From CAVVZJ01 sp963752755 (GTDB taxonomy: Bacteria > Planctomycetota > Planctomycetia > Isosphaerales > Isosphaeraceae), in contig CAVVZJ010000001.1 in NCBI GenBank assembly GCA_963752755.1, positions 2,418,001 to 2,482,000 on the forward strand: a DNA stretch of 64,000 nucleotides. The letters run 5' to 3'. The notes under the pieces were generated by a model, which was not told the DNA's origin, did no database searches, and saw only the letters and a program-made list of their open reading frames with translations. Below are positions 29,044-39,655 of this stretch, in pieces; the stretch's first letter is position 1, and each line of letters starts with the position of its first letter. The position numbers were made by a program, and so were the translations under genes.

Positions 29044-29913
29044 TCACGCCGGCACAGGGGCGAGCCACTTTTCCACGGCCCGACGGAAGGCTTGCTGGAG
29101 CCGGCGGGTGATCGGCCCGGGCTGGCCCTGGGCGACCGGCTGGCCGTCGATCGAGACGACCGGCAACACTTCGATGGTCGTGCCGGACAGGAGGACCTCG
29201 TCGGCGGCCTTCAACTGGTCGAGCGAGATGGTGGCCTCGGCGAAGGGGATGCCCTCGGCGCGAGCGTGAAGGAGCATGGCCTGCCGGCTCGTACCGGGGA
29301 GGATGCCGGGCCCTTCGGGCGTGGCTTCCAGGCGGCCGTCGCGGACCCAGAGGAGCGAGGAGTGCGTGGCCTCCGTCACCGTGCCATCCGGCTCGACGAG
29401 GACGGCCTCGTAACCCCCCGCTTCCCGGGCCGCCTGGTTCGCCAGGACGTTACCGAGCAGGTTGGTCGACTTGACGTCGCAACGGCGCCAGCGCCAGTCG
29501 GGTTGGCTCACGATGGGCACTCCCGACTGGCGGAGCCGGGCCGTCTCGGTGTCGTCGTAGGGCTTGACGAGGATCAGCTCGGTCGGCTCGACGGCCAGGT
29601 CGGGGAAGGCGTGCTTGCGTGGGGCGACACCTCGGGTGATCTGGATGTAAACGGTTCCCTCCTCGATGCCGCTCCGCGAGATGGTCTCGTGCATCCGCTT
29701 GTAAAGCCGGTCGAGATCGACCGGACCGATTCTCATCTCGCTCAGGCTGCGACGGAGTCGGGCCATGTGCTCGTCTTCAAGCCAGCAACGCCCTTGATAG
29801 ATCCGGCAGACCTCATAGATGGCGTCGCCGAAGAGGAAGCCACGGTCGTCGATCGGCACACGCGCCTCCTCCGGGGGCAGGATCGCACCGTTGAGGCAGG
29901 CGAGACTGGACAT
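29044..29913 (-). CDS. Class IV aminotransferase (D-amino-acid transaminase-like)
   Basis: A 289-residue fold-type IV PLP enzyme. 'DDRGFLFGDAIYEVCRIYQGR' (about 22-42), 'ARKHAFPD'-like sequence, 'DVKSTNLLGNVLANQAAREAGGYEAVL' with the PLP lysine K148, and 'ILPGTSRQAMLL' are diagnostic. The Lys position and length match D-amino-acid transaminase, which supplies D-Glu or D-Ala for cell walls; branched-chain aminotransferase and 4-amino-4-deoxychorismate lyase are relatives. The start is ATG 29913 (MSSLACLNG). It is divergent from the MoxR operon, with a 250-base gap between them. Confidence 0.92.
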   Translation of the reverse strand: MSSLACLNGAILPPEEARVPIDDRGFLFGDAIYEVCRIYQGRCWLEDEHMARLRRSLSEMRIGPVDLDRLYKRMHETISRSGIEEGTVYIQITRGVAPRKHAFPDLAVEPTELILVKPYDDTETARLRQSGVPIVSQPDWRWRRCDVKSTNLLGNVLANQAAREAGGYEAVLVEPDGTVTEATHSSLLWVRDGRLEATPEGPGILPGTSRQAMLLHARAEGIPFAEATISLDQLKAADEVLLSGTTIEVLPVVSIDGQPVAQGQPGPITRRLQQAFRRAVEKWLAPVPA

Positions 29914-30026
29914 GGGTGGCACCTTCGCTCCGAGAGATAGTCCGGGGACAGCCGATCCGGCGGGTCCTCCAAGATAACCGGAGCGCCCGAGGGCCGGCAA
30001 TCGCACCGCGGGCCGATATCGGGACC

Positions 30027-30060
30027 GTGCCCGAAAAATTTCGGAGTATTTTTCTGGCAC
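30027..30060. promoter_or_regulatory. Inverted repeat upstream of the MoxR operon
   Basis: The arms 'gtgcccgaaaaat' (30027-30039) and 'atttttctggcac' (30048-30060) match at 12 of 13 positions around an eight-base spacer. The site lies 104 bases before the moxR start and about 114 bases before the divergent aminotransferase start. It is AT-rich in a GC-rich genome. A dimeric regulator's operator or an RNA hairpin in a leader are both possible. Confidence 0.5.
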
Positions 30061-30163
30061 GGCACCCAACCCGGAGTGTATATCAGCATGATCATCAGGT
30101 CTCGCCCTCGTCCGTCCCGGACTCCCCCTCGCGACGCGCCTCGATCCTCCCTGGAACGCCATC

Positions 30164-31245
30164 ATGAAGAAGAATGCGGGCGCACCCAAGAACGCCAGAG
30201 CGGCGAGCGAACCGAGCGCGATCCCGGCCGAGACGATCCGGTTCATCCGGGCGATCCGGGAGCGGGTCGGGACCGTCGTGGTCGGACAGGAGGAGGTCGT
30301 TGAACGGACTCTGATCGCCCTGTTCACCGGCGGCCACCTGCTGCTCCAGGGCGTGCCAGGTCTGGCCAAGACGCTGCTTGTCTCGGCGCTCTCAAAATCG
30401 ATCGACCTGGGGTTCAGCCGGATCCAGTTCACGGTGGACCTGCTGCCATCGGACATCATCGGCTCGGAGATCCTCGACCAGCGAACCAACACGTTCCGGG
30501 TCCACCAGGGACCGATCTTCACGAATCTCCTGCTCGCCGATGAGATCAACCGCGCGGCTCCGAAGGTTCAGAGCGCCTTGCTGGAGGCGATGCAAGAACG
30601 ACGGGTCACGATCGGCAACGAGACGTTCAAACTCCCGGCGCCCTTCCTCGTGATCGCCACCCAGAACCCGATCGAGCAGAGCGGCACGTTCGAGCTTCCC
30701 GAGGCCCAGCTCGACCGTTTCATGCTCTGCCATCGGCTCGGCTACCCGACGCTCGACGAGGAGCGTGAGATCCTCAAGCGGAACATGGGCCTGGGCATTC
30801 GCCGCGAGGACAAGGGGGCCGTGGCACGGACCGAGTTCGATGTGCTGGAGAAGGAGCCCGTCGGCACGACCGAAGACCTCGTCCGCGCGATGGAGGCGGT
30901 TCACGACGTCTTCGTCTCGGAGACGTTCACTGACCACGTCGTCCAGATCGTCGATCAAACCCGCCGACACCCGGCGATCGATCTGGGTTCGAGCCCGCGG
31001 GCGGGGATCGCGCTGGTCAAGGCGTCCCGGCGCGGGCCTTGATCCAAGGCCGGCATTACGTCGTCCCGGAAGACCTCTTCGCCCTGGCCGAAGACGTGAT
31101 CCTGCACCGCATCCGGCTGACTTACGAGGCGATGGCCGACGGCCGGACTGGTCCCGATGTGCTCCGCGAGATCCTCGGGCCGTTTGGAGCACCATCGCGG
31201 AACGGTCACGTCCCGGCTGGACACCTTTTCCCGATGGCGCGGTGA
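30164..31245 (+). CDS. MoxR-family AAA+ ATPase (one frame break)
   Basis: An AAA+ ATPase of about 360 residues that heads a seven-gene operon. Walker A is 'GVPGLAKT' at 63-70, Walker B 'LLLADEIN' at 122-129, sensor 1 'VIATQNPIEQSGTFELPEAQLDRF'; the MoxR-typical 'HLLLQGVPGLAKT' and 'IGSEILD' are present. The lid domain continues in the next frame after a break near 31030 ('KASRARALIQGRHYVVPEDLFALAEDVILHR'). MoxR proteins act as chaperones or remodelers for VWA-domain partners; two VWA and one DUF58 protein follow. The start is the ATG at 30164. Confidence 0.94.
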
Positions 31246-31254
31246 GGTGAGCCC

Positions 31255-32114
31255 GTGGAAGGACGTATCGAGAGCCATGCGATTCTCGATTCCCGCCAGT
31301 TCCTCCTGGCAATCAAGCGCCTGGCCGACAGCCTCAGCTTCGGCACGGACCGCTCGCCGTTCCTGGGCTCGGGCCTGGAGTACGTCCAGTCCCGACTCTA
31401 CCAGTTCGGCGACCCGATCAAGTCGATCGACTGGAGAGTGACGGCGCGGACGCGGAAGATCCACGTCAAGGAGTATGAAGCTCCGAAGCGATTGCCGGTC
31501 TATCTGCTCGTGGATACGTCGGCCTCCATGACCATCAGCTCGCACGGCCGGAGCAAGTACGAGACAGCCCTTTTCCTCGCGGGCGGTCTGGCCCTCGCGA
31601 GCCTCGACAAGATCAGCCCGGTGGGCCTGCTGGGGGTTGGCAGCCGGGGAATCCACGTGAGGCCGAGCCTGTCGAAGGACCAGGTCTTGCAGTGGCTCCA
31701 CAAGCTGCGGACCTACCGATACGACGAGCCGACAACCCTCGCCGCCCGCCTCGCCGAGTTGATCCCGAGTCTGGCGCAGCGGGTCCTGGTGATCATCTTG
31801 AGCGATCTACACGACCCCGGCGCCTTGCCGGCGATCAAGCGAATGGGCCAGCAGCACGACTGCGCCGTCTTGCAACTGCGCGATCCGGTCGAGGACGGCC
31901 TGCGCGGTGTCGGATTCGTCCGCGCCGGGAGGCAGAGACCGGCCGCGAGTTCGTGCTCCGGAACCGGGTCTCCTGGCTCGATCCGGCGATGGTCGAACAG
32001 GAACTCAAGCGGGCCGGGATCGACTTCCTTCGGATCGACACGGACCAGCCATTCGTCTCGCGGGTCCGCCAGTTCTTCCGCACACGCAACCTGCTGGGTC
32101 GGGGGGCACGCTGA
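31255..32114 (+). CDS. DUF58 domain protein (one frame break)
   Basis: A protein of about 287 residues. 'LSFGTDRSPFLGSGLEYVQSRLYQFGDPIKSIDWRVTARTRKIHVKEYEAP' is the DUF58 core, usually encoded beside MoxR. It continues into a VWA-like fold with 'LLVDTSASM' (a DxSxS MIDAS motif). The frame breaks near 31925; the second part ends 'FVSRVRQFFRTRNLLGRGAR'. It starts with GTG at 31255, nine bases after the moxR stop. As a soluble cytoplasmic protein it probably interacts with MoxR. The protein's exact role is not established in any bacterium that I can name with confidence. Confidence 0.9.
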
Positions 32115-32116
32115 CG

Positions 32117-32981
32117 ATGGGCCGTTCTCAGTGCGGAGTTCGTCGACTTCCCGGCCTCCTCGTCGCCCTGGCGGCGCTGAGCCGCGACCGCCCCGTTGCT
32201 CGCCGAGAATGAGCGTGATCCGACCGTCGGTATGCCCGCCCGGATCGACCAAATGGTGCTACCGGGAACGGAACTGGAGGCCATCCCCCTGCGTGACCGG
32301 GATTCTCCGATGGTCGTGCGGATCGTGGAGAGCTACCCGCATGGCTCGGACTTCCGCTACGACCTTGAGTATTACGGCCTGGAGCCGGGGGCGTATGACC
32401 TGCGGGAGTGCCTCCGGCGCCAGGACGGTTCGAGCACGGACGACCTGCCGCCGATCCCGGTCACGATCCGGGCCGTTCTGCCGCCGGGGCAGATCGAGCC
32501 GAACCGGCTGACGATCGAGGAGCCCCCGTACCTCGGGGGCTATCGGCTGCTGATCGGGGTGGCGGGCTTCGTCTGGATCGCGGGGCTCGCGGCGATCCTG
32601 CTCGTCGGTCGTCGTAAGACGATCTCGAAAGATTCGCACGCAACTCAGCCGCTGACTCTGGCCGATCGGCTCCGACCGCTCGTCGAGTCGGCGCAACGGG
32701 GCACGCTCGGACCCGGTCAGCATGCGGAACTGGAACGGTTGCTGATCGGCTACTGGCGACGACGGCTGGGACTGGAGGACCGCGCACCCGCTGGCCTGAT
32801 TCGGGTCTTGAAGGAGCACGCCGAGGCCGGTCCACTCCTGACGGCCCTGGAGGACTGGCTCCATCGGCCCGATGGGGGCGGGTCGGTCGATGTGTCGGCC
32901 TTGCTGGAGTCGTACCGGGAACTCCCGGCCGATGCCCTGGAAAAGGAGGCCGCGGCCACGACCGCGGGTTGGGACGCATGA
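32117..32981 (+). CDS. Membrane protein in BatD position of the MoxR operon (frame break)
   Basis: A protein of about 287 residues. The N-terminus (MGRSQCGVRRLPGLLVALAAL) looks like a signal peptide; the frame breaks near 32197. The exported part is beta-rich ('MVVRIVESYPHGSDFRYDLEYYGLEPGAYDL'). One membrane helix 'LLIGVAGFVWIAGLAAILLVG' is followed by a helical cytoplasmic tail. Position and topology match the BatD-like or DUF4381-like partner of Bat operons, but I see no sequence signature that proves it. The start follows the DUF58 stop by two bases, and its stop overlaps the next start. Confidence 0.7.
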
Positions 32982-33907
32982 GCCTGATCTTCGGATTCGC
33001 CCATCCCTGGGTCCTCCTGTTGCTCGTCGGGCCGGTCGCCCTGCTCGTCTGGGTCTGGCGAAGGCAAGGACGACGGGTCGCCTTGCCGTTCGACCACGGC
33101 CGCCAGACTCCTGGCCGGGGCTGGCGGTTCGTGCTGAGCCTGACGGAGAGCCTGCCGGCATTGTTGCTGGCTGTCGTGATCGTGATTCTCGCGGGCCCGC
33201 AGCGACTCAGTGAGCCGAAGACAAAACGCGTCTTGACAAACATCGAATTCTGCGTCGATATCTCCAGCAGCATGATCTCACCATTCGGCGAGGGCACCCG
33301 CTATGACGCCTCGATGAAGGCCATCGACGAGTTCCTCGGCTTCCGCGAAGGTGACGCCTTCGGCCTGACCTTTTTCGGCAACAACGTGCTCCACTGGGTC
33401 CCGCTCACGAGCGATACCACCGCGATCCGCTGCGCCCCGCCATTCATGCGGCCGGAGAAGGTGCCCTACTGGTTCGGCGGCACGATGATCGGCAAGGCGT
33501 TGCTCGCCTGCAAGGAGATCCTCGCCCGGCGCGAGGAGGGGGATCGGATGATCGTGCTCGTCTCCGACGGCATGAGCTTCGATCTGACCGGCGGCCACGA
33601 CGAGGAGGTGGCGCAGATCCTCAAAAAGAACAACATCATCGTGTACATGATCCATGCCGCCGAGTCGGAGATTCCGGCGCAGATCATCAACATCACGAGC
33701 CTCACTGGCGGCGAGGCGTTCGCCGCGGGCGACCCGGAAGGGCTCAAGGCCGTCTTCCGGCGGATCGACGCGATGCAGAAGGCTCGCCTGGTGAAGTCCG
33801 GGGCCGAGACAATGGACAACTTTGGGCCGTTCTGCATCGCGGCTCTCTCGTTGCTCGGGCTCACCGGCGGCGCGGCCCTGGTCGGCTTGAGGTACACTCC
33901 ATGGTAG
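32978..33907 (+). CDS. VWA-domain membrane protein, BatA-like
   Basis: A 309-residue protein. Two N-terminal membrane helices (residues about 9-27 and 58-72), a von Willebrand factor A domain with MIDAS 'DISSS' at D94 plus 'FGGTMIGKALLACKE' and 'VLVSDG', and a C-terminal helix 'FGPFCIAALSLLGLTGGAALVGL'. The architecture is that of BatA (membrane-VWA-membrane). The ATG overlaps the TGA of the previous gene. The VWA domain faces the periplasm or paryphoplasm if the helices insert normally. It likely binds divalent metal and protein ligands in partnership with MoxR. Confidence 0.88.
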   Translation: MSLIFGFAHPWVLLLLVGPVALLVWVWRRQGRRVALPFDHGRQTPGRGWRFVLSLTESLPALLLAVVIVILAGPQRLSEPKTKRVLTNIEFCVDISSSMISPFGEGTRYDASMKAIDEFLGFREGDAFGLTFFGNNVLHWVPLTSDTTAIRCAPPFMRPEKVPYWFGGTMIGKALLACKEILARREEGDRMIVLVSDGMSFDLTGGHDEEVAQILKKNNIIVYMIHAAESEIPAQIINITSLTGGEAFAAGDPEGLKAVFRRIDAMQKARLVKSGAETMDNFGPFCIAALSLLGLTGGAALVGLRYTPW

Positions 33908-34935
33908 CCGAACTGGCCGCCCTCGGTGCGGCGATCGTGGTCGCCCTGGCCGAAACGTTGCACGCCCGACGCTCCCGGCGACTGGCGCGGCTCGCCTTCG
34001 GAGCGACCCTGCGACCCGCGCCCTGGGCTCGCCTGGCTCCGGGGCTCCGTGTGGCGGCAGCCGCGGCGTTGACCTGGGGTCTGGTCACGCTCCTGAACCT
34101 CCCGCCGATGGTCTATGCCGCCGAGGAATTGCCCGAGAAGGAGCGTCGCAATCTTCTGATCCTCCTCGACGTCTCCCCCAGCATGAACCTCCGCGACGCC
34201 GGCCCCGACGCCGAAAAGCAGGTCAGCCGCCGCGAGCGCACCGCCGACCTGATGGGTTCGTTCTTCGAGCGGGTGCCGATCCAGCAGTACCGGCTCTCGG
34301 TCGTCGCCTTCTACAACGGTGCCAAGCCGGTCGTCGAGGCGACGAAGGACATGGAAGTCATCCGCAACATCCTCGACGACCTTCCGATGCAGTACGCGTT
34401 CGACGTCGGCACGACCGACCTCTTCGCCGGCCTGGAGGCATCGGCGAAGATGGCGCAACCGTGGAACCCGCGGAGCACCTTGATCGTGCTGCTCTCCGAC
34501 GGCGACACCGTGCCCGCGACCGGCATGCCCCAACTGCCGGCTTCAGTGGCCGACGTGCTGGTCGTTGGTGTCGGCGACCCCAAGACCGGCTCGTTCATCG
34601 ACGGCCGGATGTCCCGCCAGGACACATCCACCCTCCGCCAGGTCGCCGCCCGCCTCGGCGGCCACTTTCACGACGGCAACCAGAAGCACCTCCCGTCCGA
34701 CCTCCTGGCCGAACTGGCCATGATTCCCAGCGAAGGGACCTTCGAGAAGCTGACCCGCCGCGAGTACGCCCTGCTCGCCTGTGGGCTCGGGGCCTCGGTG
34801 CTTGCCCTGCTGCCCCTCCTGCTCCACCTCGCCGGCACGCGATGGACGCCGGGTGTGCCATTGACGACTGCGCGTGACGAGTTCTCCGGTACCTCGCGGA
34901 TTTCCCGGGTGTCGCAGGCAATCCGAATCGGATAG
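33901..34935 (+). CDS. VWA-domain membrane protein, BatB-like
   Basis: A 344-residue second VWA protein. It starts within the stop of the previous gene (ATGGTAG at 33901-33907). Hydrophobic N-terminal segments precede the VWA domain with 'LLDVSPSMNL' (D90, MIDAS DxSxS), then 'YRLSVVAFYNGAKPVVEAT', 'DVGTTDLFAGLEAS' and 'LIVLLSDGDTVP'. A C-terminal helix 'YALLACGLGASVLALLPLLLHL' anchors it. The pair of overlapping VWA genes is typical of Bat operons. No frame break is seen. Confidence 0.88.
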   Translation: MVAELAALGAAIVVALAETLHARRSRRLARLAFGATLRPAPWARLAPGLRVAAAAALTWGLVTLLNLPPMVYAAEELPEKERRNLLILLDVSPSMNLRDAGPDAEKQVSRRERTADLMGSFFERVPIQQYRLSVVAFYNGAKPVVEATKDMEVIRNILDDLPMQYAFDVGTTDLFAGLEASAKMAQPWNPRSTLIVLLSDGDTVPATGMPQLPASVADVLVVGVGDPKTGSFIDGRMSRQDTSTLRQVAARLGGHFHDGNQKHLPSDLLAELAMIPSEGTFEKLTRREYALLACGLGASVLALLPLLLHLAGTRWTPGVPLTTARDEFSGTSRISRVSQAIRIG

Positions 34936-34998
34936 GATTCACAAGAGATAGAGGTATCTAATCCGCCATTGACTCTCGACCCGAGTAAAGGAGGGGCC

Positions 34999-35721
34999 AT
35001 GCGGACACTCGCACTCTTGAGCTGGCTGATGATCCCGGTGCTGGTCGGAGCCTACCACTACGGTCCCGGTCAGGACCGGCTCCGGCTGGACGACGTGTCG
35101 ACGGTCCTGTCCCAGGCCGAGCGCCAGGCGGCCGACGAGGACTACGCCGCGGCGGTTCGGACCTACGAGCAAGCCCTGACGATGCTCCCGGCCGACCGCG
35201 TGGCCGAGTCGCGTCGGGTCCGCCTCGAACGGGCGAAGGCCCAGATGCTCGCCCGCCTCCTGCCCGAGGCCAACGCCGACCTGACGACACTCGTTGATGA
35301 GATCTCCTCCGACAATTCGCCCGACCCAAAGCTCCTGGCCGATGCCCGCGAGGTCTTGGCGAATTCTCAGTATTACCTGACCTGGCTGATGCGCCTGGAG
35401 GGCCTGCCGCGCGCGGAGTGGGAACCCTTGATCGAGGGCGCCCGGCAGACCTATCGACTCCTCGCCCAACAGGCCGAGGATCAGGGCGACGCGAAGGCCC
35501 TGGAACGTCACGAGGAAGACCTGGAGAGTGCCATCCGACTCGCCCGCATGGAGCCGGGCGACCTCCAGGGACTCGCGATCCCCAAGCAGTGCCAGAACTG
35601 CAAGAGCGGCCAGTGCAAGAACCGCGGCCGCAAGCCCGGTCGCAAGCCGAGCAACAGCAAGGAGAAGAAGGACGCCCGCGGCGCCAGTTCCGGCCCGCCG
35701 CCCGACAACGCCGGGTCGTGA
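34999..35721 (+). CDS. TPR-like exported protein, BatC-position
   Basis: A 240-residue protein. It has an N-terminal signal or anchor (MRTLALLSWLMIPVLVGAYHY), then paired helices ('QAERQAADEDYAAAVRTYEQALTMLPADR') that look like TPRs. The C-terminal tail is basic, with a Cys-rich patch 'CQNCKSGQCKNRGRKPGRKP'. In Bat operons this place is held by BatC, a TPR protein. The ATG at 34999 follows 'aaaggagg', a strong site. The Cys-x2-Cys-x4-Cys patch is unusual and might bind metal. Confidence 0.72.
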   Translation: MRTLALLSWLMIPVLVGAYHYGPGQDRLRLDDVSTVLSQAERQAADEDYAAAVRTYEQALTMLPADRVAESRRVRLERAKAQMLARLLPEANADLTTLVDEISSDNSPDPKLLADAREVLANSQYYLTWLMRLEGLPRAEWEPLIEGARQTYRLLAQQAEDQGDAKALERHEEDLESAIRLARMEPGDLQGLAIPKQCQNCKSGQCKNRGRKPGRKPSNSKEKKDARGASSGPPPDNAGS

Positions 35722-35828
35722 TCGACGAACCACCTCAGGCAATCGTGCGACGCCCGACGTCTTTCGTGGGGTGCTCCCCGAGCACCCCAGGATGGATCGA
35801 ACTTTCTCCACCTCGTTGAAGCACCACC

Positions 35829-38800
35829 ATGCACGTTCGCCGCCGGGTCCTTGCCCTTGCCAGCGTGACGCTCGCCGTCGCCGTTCTGTCCTCGCTGGTC
35901 GCGCCCGAGCCCGCCGCCCGCGGGCAGGTCGTCATTTCGAAAGGTGCGCCGGTTCCGACCAGCAGGGGCGTTGTGATCACGGAGTCGGTCCGGGTCGTCA
36001 CGCCCGCACAGGCCACCGCCACGACCTCCACGGCGGCAACCAGCGCCCAGGACACCGAGGCGGCGAAGAAGGCCGAACACCTGAACAAGATCCGCCAGCT
36101 CGGATTCGACCGACGGCCTTCCGCCATCCTCCAGGCATGGTCCAAACCCGAGGAGGAGGAAGCGGAGCAGAACGACAAGTCGGTGGAAAAACCCGAGCTT
36201 CCCCCCGACATCTTTGCCGGCGAACCCCCGCCTGGAACGCCGAAGGTCGATCCCTTCGACGCCGAGCTGAAGGCCTTCCAGCGGCTCGTCACCCTCGGCG
36301 ACTGGTCGGCCGTGGCGGAGACTCTCAAACGATTGCCCGACGAGGAGGGCAGGGCTCTCTACCAGCATCTGCTCGAAGCCCTGCCCAGTTCCTCCGGGCG
36401 CGCGACCATGCCAAACATGCCGCCCGGCATGGCCATGCCGCCGAATCTCATGCAGTTCGCCGAGAAGAACGAGTTCTCCAACGCCGACGTCCTCGCTCTC
36501 GCGAAGGCCGCCCCGCACGGTCTCGACGACAGGCTTCTCGCCGCCCTCGGTCGCATCCTCGATCTGACCCTCGACCGCGGCAACACCGTGGAGGACCTCG
36601 TCACCCGAGCCCGGGCCGAGATCGCCAAACCCGGGGATGAGGCGGCGATCACGGAACGTCAAGCTGCCAAGCTTCTGATCGCCGCCAACCGCCCGATCGA
36701 GGCTGGCACGTTCCTCCCCGAGACCGAGAAGGCCGAGGCCGACAACGACCGCGAGGCCCTGAACCTCCTGTCGCGTCATCACCTCGCCCTCTATGAGAAG
36801 GAGAAGAAAACCGCCCAGCTCGAACAGGCGTGGATAATCACGCAGGCCGTCCTGGCCATCGGCGAGGTAGACAAGGAACAGAAGGAGGAGGCCCTGAAGC
36901 GGGCCGTCGAGCTGGCTCCCAAGGTCCGCGAGGAACTCGGCCAGCAGTGGCTCGAACAGAGCTTCACCGAACGCCCTCGACGCGGCATGGAGATCATCGC
37001 CGCCATCGGCAACGCCTCCTCCCAGGGCATGCAGCGCTCGCCGTTCGACACCGACAGTCGCCTCAAGGCCCTCCAGCTTCAGAAGACCGCCGTCGAGGCG
37101 CTCTTGAAGTCCGCTCCCGAACGCGCCGAAGCATGGCGCGAATCCCTCCAGCTCCTCGCCCTCGCCTGGCTCTCCGAGGCCGAGTTCTCCCACCGCTTCG
37201 ATCAGTCCACCAGCCTCGGCCCGCGGATGTATCGAGACCCGTTCGGGAACATGTACTTCACGAACGATGGGATGATGAATCCCAACATGATGGCCCAGCA
37301 GCGCAACATGCCCCGGCCGATCACCGTGGCCGACATCCTCGACGCCCGCCCCGGCGACGCCTGGCTCGGTCGCCTCGACCCGGCCATCCGGCCCCGGTTT
37401 GCCACCGTCTTCTCACAGCTTTATCTCAAGGTCGGTGAGGAAGACCTCGCCTTCCCCTTCATCGAGCAACTCGCCGGTGCCCACCCCGATCAGGCCCGCG
37501 AGCTGGCCGAGGAGTTCCTCCGGGTCTGGACCCGCAACCACGACCCGAACGCCCAGCGAAACTACACAAACCCCTACATGTTCATGTACGGCTTCGAACG
37601 CCGCATCGAGAGCATCCCGCTGACACGTTCGAAGCAGGAGCGCAACCTCAAGGAGCTGGCCGGCTGGGTCACCCGCCTCAAGAAGCTTCCGATCGGTGAT
37701 GACCTGGACGAGTCGCTGCTCGCCAACGCCTTCACGGCCAGCCACAGTGTCGCCGAGGTCTATCGAATCGAGGCCATCGAAACGGTCTTCGGACCGATGG
37801 ATGACCTCAAACCCGAGACGCTCGCGGCGCTGGCGCAGAAGATGCGCCACCAACCTCAACGGCGTCTGGCGACAGCCAGCCGTGCAGGAGAAGAACAAGA
37901 CCAATCGCAAGGAGAAGGACATCCGCGCCGAGGTCGAGCGGGGATATGAGGTCGCCCGCGCCGTCATCGAGCGCGCTCGTCAGGAACACGCTGACCACTG
38001 GGCCCTGATGCTCGCCGACGCCGCCCTGCTCCACGACCAGAATAACTATCACCAGGAACTCGACCCCGACTCCGACTTCACCCGGACCCGCCGTGAGGCC
38101 CTCGACCGCTTTCAACAGGCCGCCACGCTCTACGCCAGAAAAGTCCCCGACCTCAAGCTGGAGGAAGAGACGGCCGAGACCTTCGAGATGTGGTTCTACG
38201 CCAGCCTCGGCGCCTGTGACCTGAGCAACATCGACGAGAAGAAGCTCCTCGTCGCCAGCCAGCCGGAGTTGATCCGCGAGGCGATCCAGGCGCTTCCGGG
38301 CGAGGCGGCGGAGCGCCACCTGGCGAAGTTCGCCAACAGCCTCTTCGTCCGGATGAGCGGCCTGAACCCGGCCGTCAAGCACCGCTACCTCAAGGCCGGC
38401 TTCGAGATTGTCGGCGACCACGAGCAGGCCCGCGAGGCTCGCAAGATCTACGACTACTACAAGGACCTCGTTACCGAAATCCAGCTCGATGCCCTCATCG
38501 ACGGCCCCGACGTCGTCGGCCATGACCGCCCCTTCGGCCTGTTCGTCAACCTTCGCCACACCCGCGAGATCGAGCGCGAGTCCGGCGGTTTCGGCCGCTA
38601 CCTCCAGAACCAGAACAACACCGGCTTCTTCTACTACAACTACGGCCGTCCGCTGGAGAACTACCGCGATAAGTTCGAGGAAGCCGCCCGCGAGGCTCTC
38701 AAGGAACAATTCGAGGTTCTCTCCGTGATCTTCCAGGACGAGAAGGTCAACTCCCGCGCCACCCCGACCTACGGCTGGCGCTACACCCCCTATGCCTACA

Positions 38801-39655
38801 TCCTCCTGAAAGCCCGGAGCCCCAAGGTGGACAAGGTCCCCCCGCTCCGGCTCGACCTCGACTTCCTCGACACCTCCGGCTACGTCATCCTCCCCGTCGA
38901 GTCGCCCACCCTTCCCATCGACGCCTCCTCGGCCCCCCCCGCGCGGCCCTTCCAGAAGCTCCAGGTCACCCAGACCCTCGACGAACGCCAGGCCGGCGCC
39001 GGCAAGCTGATCCTCGAAGTCAAGGCGACCGCCCAGGGACTCGTGCCCGATCTCGACCAGTTCCTCGATATCCGGAGTGAGGGCTTCCACGTTGCCAAGA
39101 CCGACGACCAGGGGATCTCAATCGAACGCTTTGACCCAGACAGCCCCGAGAATGTCGTTCTGTCCGAGCGCACCTGGCTGGTGTCGCTTCAGGCCGACGA
39201 CGGCCTGCCGAAGCCACCCGAGGTCTTCCGGTTCGCGACGGCGACGGTAGACCTGGACGAGATGACCCACCAGCGCTACGTCGATGCCGACCTCGCCGAG
39301 GTCGAGCCGGTCGTCAATCTCGAACAGCGCGTACGGCGAGCCGAGCCGGGCCTGGATCGGCTGGACGCTGCTCGGGGTCGTCGCGTCGGTGCTCCTGGCC
39401 CTGATCGCCTGGCAAGTCCGCCCACGCGGGGCGAAGGTGGTCGTGGAGCGGTTCCACATCCCGGAGCCACTCACGCCCTTCACCCTCCTGGCCCTCCTCC
39501 GCGACGTGCTCCAGAATGCCGGCCTCAGCGACTCCCAGCGCCGGGAGTTGGCCGAATCGATCCAGGCTCTCGAACGCCACTACTTCGCCAGCCCCGGCCC
39601 GCAGGATCCCGACCTCCGAAGGATTGCCGAGACGTGGGCTCGGGCATGGGCCTGA
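35829..39655 (+). CDS. Giant helical exported protein with C-terminal anchor, last gene of MoxR operon (two frame breaks)
   Basis: A protein of about 1,275 residues. An N-terminal signal peptide (VRRRVLALASVTLAVAVLSSL) precedes a long mostly helical region with several TPR-like stretches ('FSQLYLKVGEEDLAFPFIEQLAGAHPDQARELAEEFLRVW', 'RREALDRFQQAATLYARK'). Close to the end lies a beta-rich section, then one membrane helix 'WTLLGVVASVLLALIAWQVRP' and a cytoplasmic tail. Breaks near 37850 and 39330 join three frames into one protein. I recognise no family beyond TPR-like repeats. Given its position it may be the extracytoplasmic platform for the VWA proteins; that is inference. Confidence 0.72.
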
